This document shows positions 31,553 through 36,697 of a stretch of DNA of 36,697 nt, piece by piece. The DNA comes from Mucilaginibacter sp. (lineage in GTDB: Bacteria > Bacteroidota > Bacteroidia > Sphingobacteriales > Sphingobacteriaceae), in NCBI GenBank assembly GCA_028287895.1, contig JAQBOV010000111.1, positions 1-36,697 of the forward strand, given 5' to 3'. The translations under genes were made by a program, and so were the position numbers. The number at the start of each line of letters is the position of its first letter. The first letter of the stretch is position 1. The notes beneath the pieces were generated by a model. It did not search any database and had not been told where the DNA came from. It saw only the letters and a list, made by a program, of their open reading frames with translations.

Positions 31553-32116
31553 TCAGTTCATCTCCGGGTTTTCCGGAAAATTGGCAATATGTGCATAGCG
31601 TTGCCCAAGGCCGATCACTACCTGCCTCCACATATTTTGCTCGTCACGTGTAAATACAATTTCGGGATTGCACTTATCGCTCACTATCCACGTATCTTCG
31701 GCTATTTCGTCATTAAGCTGTCCTGGTGTCCACCCCGAGTATCCCGCAAAGAACTTGATCTCTTTTTCGGTCAGCTGGTAATTGGTTATCAAAGTTTTCA
31801 CAGTCTCAAAATCACCACCCCAAAAAATGCCTTCTCCTATTTCAATACCACCGCCAATTTTTTCGGGACAACGGTGAATAAAATGCAATGTATCCTCGCC
31901 CACCGGTCCGCCAAGATATACCGGCATTTCCGAGTAAGGCAGATCCGGCAACAGGTCGCCCAGCATATATTCACTCTGATGATTCAGCACAAAGCCCATA
32001 GCGCCGGCCTCGCTGCATTCGGTCAGTAAAATAACCGACCGCTTAAAGTTAGGGTCCATCATAAAAGGCTCCGATATCAGCAGGTGTCCGGAATCAGGCA
32101 AAATCGTACTTAGCAT
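31553..32116 (-). CDS. YqgE/AlgH-family (DUF179) protein
   Basis: The protein has 187 residues from the ATG at 32116 (MLSTILPDSGHLLISEPFM); the frame goes 34 codons further without similarity. Family motifs are GHLLISEPFM, FKRSVILLTE, GAMGFVLNHQ, the LGGPVG segment, and the IKFFAGYSGWTPGQLNDEI region close to the end. Members of this family are widespread single-domain proteins; AlgH-type relatives affect alginate or exopolysaccharide expression in Pseudomonas, but the molecular role is unknown. It is divergent from pdxH with 104 bases between the starts. Upstream of purE's end is a 167-bp gap without visible genes. Confidence 0.92.
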   Translation of the reverse strand: MLSTILPDSGHLLISEPFMMDPNFKRSVILLTECSEAGAMGFVLNHQSEYMLGDLLPDLPYSEMPVYLGGPVGEDTLHFIHRCPEKIGGGIEIGEGIFWGGDFETVKTLITNYQLTEKEIKFFAGYSGWTPGQLNDEIAEDTWIVSDKCNPEIVFTRDEQNMWRQVVIGLGQRYAHIANFPENPEMN

Positions 32117-32207
32117 AAGATTGGAAAATATATATTTAGAATATGTAAAAATAGGTTCATTTATTAAAATATGAAATACCTGCTTAATATACGGTGCAAT
32201 TAATTTG

Positions 32208-32215
32208 TAAGTTTG
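32208..32215 (+). promoter_or_regulatory. Perfect TAnnTTTG -7 box five bases before the pdxH ATG
   Basis: TAAGTTTG lies at the same distance from the start as the box ahead of nuoA (five bases between the last G and the ATG). A second partial box, TAATTTG, overlaps it at 32201-32207. No clear -33 TTG is seen at 19-21 bases. Transcription from this box would begin at or close to the ATG. Confidence 0.45.
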
Positions 32216-32220
32216 CAATA

Positions 32221-32868
32221 ATGAATCAGGAAGATATAAAAAATATACGAAACGAATACCTCATGGCCTCATTATCCGAGAATGATGCAAATACCGATCC
32301 AATAAAACAATTTGACAAATGGTTTAACGAAGCCTTAAAGGCCGAAGTACACGAGCCAACCGCCATGACACTGGCTACAGCCACACATGACGGGCGTCCC
32401 TCGGCAAGGATAGTATTACTGAAAGGTTTTGACAATAATGGTTTTATTTTTTATACCAATTACCTGAGTCGCAAAGGAAAAGAGATTGCTAAAAACCCAT
32501 TAGGGTCGATACTTTTCTTTTGGGGAACGCTTGAAAGGCAAGTGCGCATTGAAGGAACAATTGAAAAGATCAGTAAAGAAGATTCTGTCAGTTATTTTCA
32601 AACCAGGCCAAGGGATAGTCAGTTGGGCGCGGTAGCCTCGCCACAAAGCCAGGAAATAGCCAGCCGGGATATACTGGATAAAAAATGGCAGGAAGTAGAA
32701 GCAGAATATATGGACAAGGATATCCCCAAGCCTTCATACTGGGGTGGATATATCTTAAAACCACGACTAATAGAATTTTGGCAGGGAGGACCGAGCAGGC
32801 TTCATGACCGTATCCTGTATAAAAAAATAGATAACAAAAACTGGAAAAAAGTACGTCTGGCCCCATGA
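32221..32868 (+). CDS. pdxH: Pyridoxamine 5'-phosphate oxidase (PdxH)
   Basis: This FMN enzyme oxidises pyridoxine or pyridoxamine 5'-phosphate to PLP with O2. The 215 residues match the E. coli length (218). Motifs: RPSARIVLLKGFDNNGFIFYTN (59-80; FMN phosphate and isoalloxazine contacts), GSILFFWGTLERQVRIEG (95-112), YFQTRPRDSQLGA (125-137), and the C-terminal EFWQGGPSRLHDR signature with its substrate-phosphate Arg/His. The stop codon overlaps the nuoC start as ATGA (32865-32868), so the two are translationally coupled. The genes have no known functional link; co-expression of a PLP enzyme with complex I is unusual. Confidence 0.96.
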   Translation: MNQEDIKNIRNEYLMASLSENDANTDPIKQFDKWFNEALKAEVHEPTAMTLATATHDGRPSARIVLLKGFDNNGFIFYTNYLSRKGKEIAKNPLGSILFFWGTLERQVRIEGTIEKISKEDSVSYFQTRPRDSQLGAVASPQSQEIASRDILDKKWQEVEAEYMDKDIPKPSYWGGYILKPRLIEFWQGGPSRLHDRILYKKIDNKNWKKVRLAP

Positions 32869-33362
32869 GTCTTGATGAAATAAAATCGTTGCTTATTGAA
32901 AAGTTTGATGAGCGCATCATCGTTGGGGAGGAAACAACCGGCATACAACCTGCCTTGCTGATTGATCCCGACCGTATCGCTGATGTTTGCCTTGAGTTAA
33001 GGGATAACCCAAAAACCTATTTTGATTTTCTTTCCTGCCTGAGCGGAATTGATTATGGCATTGAGGCTAACAGTTTCGGCGTGGTTTATCATTTGGCATC
33101 CATCCCCTATCAAACTCAGCTAACTTTAAAGGTGAGCCGGGAAAACAACAGGGACCTGGAGAGTTTGCCATCTTTTCCAACCATATCATCCGTGTACCGT
33201 GCTGCCGATTGGCATGAGCGTGAGGCCTTTGATATGATAGGGATATTTTTTGAAGGGCATCCCGATCTGCGGCGTATCCTGGTGCCTGATGACTGGGATG
33301 GTTATCCGCTGAGAAAAGATTATAAAACGGCGGAGTATTATAAAGGAATTAAGATAGACTGA
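32865..33362 (+). CDS. nuoC: NADH-quinone oxidoreductase subunit C (NuoC)
   Basis: NuoC (30-kDa subunit) is part of the hydrophilic arm of complex I and holds NuoD. The 165 residues include the family signature HEREAFDMIGIFFEGHPDLRRIL (about 124-146) and the end LVPDDWDGYPLRKDYK. The N-terminal part has DFLSCLSGIDYG (46-57), the other usual block. It is at the compact end of the family and is not fused to NuoD. Its ATG overlaps the pdxH stop, and nuoD begins after 120 bases that contain a TTCGAA repeat cluster. Confidence 0.95.
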   Translation: MSLDEIKSLLIEKFDERIIVGEETTGIQPALLIDPDRIADVCLELRDNPKTYFDFLSCLSGIDYGIEANSFGVVYHLASIPYQTQLTLKVSRENNRDLESLPSFPTISSVYRAADWHEREAFDMIGIFFEGHPDLRRILVPDDWDGYPLRKDYKTAEYYKGIKID

Positions 33363-33474
33363 TTTCCAGTTTCGGCTGTTCAATTTGGGATTTAAGATTA
33401 AAGTAAATGGACAAAATTGACTTGCAAAAACGAACCTGCGAAAGAAAATCAAAGAAAAAATAAAAATTAAACAA

Positions 33475-33504
33475 ATTCGAAATTGAACATTCGAAATTCG
33501 AAAT
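33475..33504 (+). repeat. ATTCGAAAT repeat cluster at the nuoD start
   Basis: ATTCGAAATT occurs at 33475-33484 and 33489-33498 and overlaps a third ATTCGAAAT to 33504; each unit contains the palindrome TTCGAA. The first TTG that can start nuoD is inside it (33483). The same 10-mer occurs at 21939-21948 next to the FAD gene's terminator. Confidence 0.7.
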
Positions 33505-34685
33505 ATAGCGAAGCGCTACAACGGTATACCCAGAAAATTGCTAAAGCCAGCACCGAGGATATGGTGTTGAATATGGGCCCTCAGCATCCGTCAACGCATG
33601 GTGTTTTGCGTTTGGAGCTGATCACCGATGGCGAAATTGTTAAGGAGGTGATACCGCACATGGGATATCTGCACCGCTGTTTTGAAAAACATGCCGAATC
33701 CCTTACCTATCAGCAAACCATCCCTTTTACCGACCGCATGGATTATCTTGCCTCGATGAATAACAGTCATATTTGGTCAATGGGTGTTGAACGTATGCTG
33801 GGCATTGATAAAGACATCCCCAAACGCATAGAATATATCAGAGTATTGGTATGCGAATTAAACCGAATCGGATCGCACCTGATCGCAATCGGTACTTATG
33901 GGATAGATATCGGCGCTTTCACGCCTTTTTTATGGTGCTTCAGAGACAGGGAACACATAATGGGCATGTTAGAGTGGGCATCCGGCTCGCGCATGCTGTA
34001 TAACTACATTTGGATAGGCGGCCTATTCTATGACCTTCCGGTGGGCTTTGAAGAACGATGCCGCGATTTTGTAAACTATTTTAAGCCCAAACTGACAGAA
34101 CTGAATCAGTTGCTGACAGACAACCAGATCTTCATTAGCCGCACAGCTGGTGTAGGTGTGTTGCCGATGGATGTTGCGATTAATTACGGGTGCTCCGGCC
34201 CTATGCTGCGCGGCTCGGGCCTTAAGTGGGACCTGCGGCGCATCGATGGGTATTCCGTTTATCCTGAGCTCGATTTTGATATTCCTGTAGGCAAAGGAGA
34301 AATGGGTTCCATTGGCGATTGCTGGGACAGATACAAAGTCCGGGTAGATGAAATAGCACAATCACTCAAAATTGTGGAACAATGCCTTGAGCGCCTGCAA
34401 AAGGAATTAAAGCGCAGCCCTGATTTCGATCCGCGGGCAAAGATGCCCCGGAAAATAATTCCTAAAGCCCAGGATTTCTACATCCGTGGCGAAGGCGCCA
34501 AAGGCGAATTAGGTTTTTATTTTGTGTCCGACGGCAAATCTGAAATACCAACAAGGGTGAAATCCCGCGGGCCAAGCTTTTGTAATTTGTCCGTACTGCC
34601 TGCCATTGCCAAAAATGTTATGATCGCCGACCTGATCGCAATTATTGGCTCAATTGATTTTGTCTTAGGCGAGGTGGACAGGTAA
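33483..34685 (+). CDS. nuoD: NADH-quinone oxidoreductase subunit D (NuoD)
   Basis: NuoD (49-kDa subunit) forms the quinone site with NuoB. Conserved blocks: NMGPQHPSTHGVLRL (30-44, with the quinone-site His35), EKHAESLTYQQTIPFTDRMDYLASMNNSH and a C-terminal IKSRGPSFCNLSVLP-like region (VKSRGPSFCNLSVLPAI). The protein ends IIGSIDFVLGEVDR, as in the family. The start is uncertain: a TAA lies at 33468, and the only initiation codons after it are TTG at 33483 and ATG at 33561. The residues after the TTG (KYSEALQRYTQKIAKAS) look like a real leader, so I keep the TTG. NuoE and further genes are absent; a terminator follows at 34769. Confidence 0.93.
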   Translation: MNIRNSKYSEALQRYTQKIAKASTEDMVLNMGPQHPSTHGVLRLELITDGEIVKEVIPHMGYLHRCFEKHAESLTYQQTIPFTDRMDYLASMNNSHIWSMGVERMLGIDKDIPKRIEYIRVLVCELNRIGSHLIAIGTYGIDIGAFTPFLWCFRDREHIMGMLEWASGSRMLYNYIWIGGLFYDLPVGFEERCRDFVNYFKPKLTELNQLLTDNQIFISRTAGVGVLPMDVAINYGCSGPMLRGSGLKWDLRRIDGYSVYPELDFDIPVGKGEMGSIGDCWDRYKVRVDEIAQSLKIVEQCLERLQKELKRSPDFDPRAKMPRKIIPKAQDFYIRGEGAKGELGFYFVSDGKSEIPTRVKSRGPSFCNLSVLPAIAKNVMIADLIAIIGSIDFVLGEVDR

Positions 34686-34768
34686 ATTTGCAGATCGTTT
34701 TAATGTGCAGGTGTGCGGATATCAACCGGCCAGCGCTATTATTCAATCAAAAAGGTTCAGACAAAAAA

Positions 34769-34792
34769 ACGCCCCTCAGCAGGAGCGTCTTT
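34769..34792. terminator. Two-way terminator after nuoD
   Basis: The 8-bp stem ACGCCCCT / AGGAGCGT has one mismatch and loop CAGC. It is preceded by a seven-base A-run and followed by CTTTT, so it can work in both directions between the convergent nuoD and protease genes. It shows that nuoD is the last gene of its transcript. Confidence 0.8.
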
Positions 34793-34828
34793 TAACATTT
34801 TATCAGCCGCACATTTGCAACCCCCACA

Positions 34829-35923
34829 TCAATTATACACCTTGACCATAAACACATAGTTCTGCAGTTTTTTGATCTGCTGCACGCGGGTTAAACCACT
34901 CAGTGTATTTTTGGTATTCAAAACAGGTTTATGGGTTAATGAATCAGTGGGGATATTTTCTATTGCATCCAACAGGTAGCCCGATTTTATAGCAAAATGC
35001 ACGCCTTCCAGGTGTGTTTCCTTGGCCTTCACAATACCTATTACGTTGCCTTTGCTATCCAGCAGAGGGCCGCCGCTATTTCCGGGATTAATGGGAACGG
35101 ATATCTGGTAATCTATTGTATCGCTGTTTAGTCCGTTTGAAGATGTCAACCTGCCATCTCCATAAACCGGCGAATCTTGCGGATAACCATAGGTATAAAC
35201 ATTCTCAGCAAGATCGCTCTCGGTACGTTTAAAAGTATAGGGAATAGTGCCTAAACCGGTAAATGCCGTATCAGTTATTTTCAAAATAGCAATATCGTTC
35301 TGTGGCTCGGTATATACCACCTTAACCTTAAATAATTTTCCTGCCGCATTTTGGACATACACAGAATCCGCTCCGTTTATCACATGATAATTGGTTGCAA
35401 TTAAACCATTTGATGTAATTGCAAACCCGGTACCGCGATATTTATCCGGCGTCATAGCCATTTTCCGGCCGTCGGTGTTAATACGCTGTATCGCCGTGGT
35501 CAGGTTTTTATTCGATCGGTTCAGGCTTTCAACTTTACGCCTCAATTCAACATACGATGAATTATTATTCAGATAACCTGTAAAAAACAAAGTACCCAGT
35601 ATCGCAAAAATAGCGATCGAGGCCGCTACCGATATTTTTGAATGATGATCGCGCCATAGCTGTACAATCCATGATGGATGGACCATTACTTCCTCGGCAA
35701 TGGCGTGTACATCAATTTCCTGATGGATCGCGTTCAACCTGTTCTCCAGTTCCACACGCTCACCATATTGCTTTAACAAACCGGTAAATTGCTGGTGTTC
35801 AATAACCCAGATATCAACTTCGGCATTTTCTTTACGAAGCTGTTCAAACGCCCTGCGCTCACCCGCATCCATTCCCCCGTTAAGGTAGCGTTCAGTTACT
35901 TCTAATAGTTGCTCGTCTCTCAT
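34829..35923 (-). CDS. Membrane protein with anti-sigma-like N-terminus and periplasmic trypsin-like protease
   Basis: I start at the ATG at 35923 (MRDEQLLEVTERYLNGGMD), 8 bases after the sigma gene; the frame runs 17 codons into it. The 364 residues form: a cytoplasmic helical part (1-~90) with a YLNGGMDAGERRAFEQLRKE motif like the first helices of Bacteroidota anti-sigma proteins; one membrane helix (~97-118); a coiled-coil-like stretch (~122-150, VELRRKVESLNRSNKN); and a trypsin-like domain (~163-325). The catalytic triad is visible: His180 (TNYHVI), Asp210 (NDIAIL) and Ser283 (PGNSGGP). No PDZ domain follows. HtrA-type proteases are the nearest known family. I infer that the protein senses or cleaves something in the periplasm and controls the sigma factor. 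Confidence 0.88.
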   Translation of the reverse strand: MRDEQLLEVTERYLNGGMDAGERRAFEQLRKENAEVDIWVIEHQQFTGLLKQYGERVELENRLNAIHQEIDVHAIAEEVMVHPSWIVQLWRDHHSKISVAASIAIFAILGTLFFTGYLNNNSSYVELRRKVESLNRSNKNLTTAIQRINTDGRKMAMTPDKYRGTGFAITSNGLIATNYHVINGADSVYVQNAAGKLFKVKVVYTEPQNDIAILKITDTAFTGLGTIPYTFKRTESDLAENVYTYGYPQDSPVYGDGRLTSSNGLNSDTIDYQISVPINPGNSGGPLLDSKGNVIGIVKAKETHLEGVHFAIKSGYLLDAIENIPTDSLTHKPVLNTKNTLSGLTRVQQIKKLQNYVFMVKVYN

Positions 35924-35931
35924 GTCTTCCT

Positions 35932-36501
35932 CTATTTTTGCTGAAAAAATAGCTTTTTCAGCCTTTGCAGGCATTTATATTTTTGAGTTTTGGCATTATC
36001 CGCATTGGTATAGCCAAAACTTTCACAGATCTCCTGCATCGATCTGTTATGGATATAGAAATCCTCAATTATAGTTTTGCAGGGCTCGCCCAATAATTGC
36101 AGAGCGCTTTGCATTTTATTAAATTGTATATCCCGCTCATTATGCTGCTCGGCATCGTCTTCGAAAGGCAGATATTCCTGGAAATCATGAATATCTCCTC
36201 CGTATCTATTCATTTGGCTCAGCCTTTTAAGCCAAAGTCGCCGGCAAACTGAGTAAATAAATGTCTTCAGTTTGCTGTTCAGCTCAAAATCACCCTTTTT
36301 TATCTTATTATAAAGAACAATTATCGCCTCCTGGTAAATGTCCTTGGCGTCATCCGGCGTACCATTATTATTAACGATCAGTTGCAGCACCATCGGAAAA
36401 TACGCGACATAAAGCCGTTTTACCGCACTTTCTGAATTATTAAGGATACCAAAAACAATCTCGCTGTCGGTTGGCGTTGAACTCTTCAGGTCTTTACTCA
36501 C
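35932..36501 (-). CDS. ECF-type RNA polymerase sigma factor
   Basis: The 189 residues show the two sigma regions. Region 2 is around 48-95, with DDAKDIYQEAIIVLYNKIKKGDFELNSKLKTFIYSVCRRLWLKRL, which binds the core enzyme and the -10 element. Region 4 is around 131-185, with LGEPCKTIIEDFYIHNRSMQEICESFGYTNADNAKTQKYKCLQRL, a helix-turn-helix for the -35 element. The start is GTG at 36501; a TAA lies two codons upstream and there is no ATG before residue 37. Its partner gene at 34829-35923 begins 8 bases after the stop. Most ECF factors are released by regulated loss of an anti-sigma factor, which here appears to be the next gene. Confidence 0.92.
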   Translation of the reverse strand: MSKDLKSSTPTDSEIVFGILNNSESAVKRLYVAYFPMVLQLIVNNNGTPDDAKDIYQEAIIVLYNKIKKGDFELNSKLKTFIYSVCRRLWLKRLSQMNRYGGDIHDFQEYLPFEDDAEQHNERDIQFNKMQSALQLLGEPCKTIIEDFYIHNRSMQEICESFGYTNADNAKTQKYKCLQRLKKLFFQQK

Positions 36502-36636
36502 TACTTAATACTATTTATGCGAAATTGTAACCCACTTATTACAAATAAATTAAACAAAATTAAAAGTATTACGGTTATCTGCTTGTACTCTGTCTTTCAA
36601 TTTTAAAACAATTATAAATTAATTCATCAAAAAACC

Positions 36637-36697
36637 ATGAAGAACATCATTAAATTAAGTTTAGCGGCTTTTATAGTTTTATCATTTGCCGCTTGCA
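36637..36697 (+). CDS. Lipoprotein or exported protein, 3' part cut by window
   Basis: Only the first 20 codons are present. They encode a signal sequence, MKNIIKLSLAAFIVLSFAAC, in which the last residue fits a lipobox Cys (FAAC). This predicts a lipidated envelope protein. It is divergent from the ECF sigma gene across a 135-bp AT-rich region, so it is a possible target or partner of that sigma factor (inference from position only). Confidence 0.65.
   Translation, partial: MKNIIKLSLAAFIVLSFAAC

Overview
The window looks like ordinary chromosome from a Bacteroidota member, most likely Sphingobacteriaceae and close to Mucilaginibacter or Pedobacter (inference). Supporting signs are a T9SS-type C-terminal sorting tail on a giant MBG/YDG-repeat protein, a BlaI/BlaR1-like pair whose sensor carries TonB-plug-like modules, the Bacteroidota -7 promoter motif TAnnTTTG ahead of several genes, weak Shine-Dalgarno signals, and short TTCGAA- or TCCGAAAG-type intergenic repeats. 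There is no prophage, IS element, CRISPR array, tRNA or rRNA that I can see. Both ends are cut: the left end holds the C-terminal third of an HscA/DnaK-type chaperone, and the right end the first 20 codons of a lipoprotein.

Layout. 1-7 kb: HscA fragment, two unknown small proteins, a TPR protein, riboflavin synthase, an AHSA1-like protein, a NUDIX hydrolase, a stand-alone biotin carboxylase and a YdcF-like membrane protein. 7-11 kb: one 1255-residue secreted repeat protein followed by a 640-bp AT-rich gap. 11.5-21 kb: DUF5009-type membrane protein, dihaem c-type cytochrome, SDR, then a BlaI repressor with two phased operators and a BlaR1-like M56 sensor broken by a single extra C, topoisomerase IB, GNAT, aldo/keto reductase and threonine aldolase. 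21-35 kb: metabolic and respiratory block with nuoA-nuoB, esterase, two fasciclin proteins, a Thermus-type isocitrate dehydrogenase, purK-purE, YqgE, pdxH-nuoC-nuoD. 34.8-36.5 kb: an ECF sigma factor and a membrane protein that joins an anti-sigma-like cytoplasmic part to a periplasmic trypsin-like protease.

How the genes work together. Complex I is split: nuoAB and nuoCD are about 8.6 kb apart, and nuoCD is translationally coupled to pdxH. The heads of both transcription units (nuoA and pdxH) share the same start architecture, a perfect TAAnTTTG box five bases before ATG, which would give nearly leaderless mRNAs. The isocitrate dehydrogenase carries the Asp-Ile pair typical of NAD-using relatives, so it may feed NADH to complex I. 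The most system-like find is the sigma/anti-sigma-protease pair at the right end; the BlaI/BlaR1-plug locus with its frameshift is second. Neither is proved new by the sequence alone.
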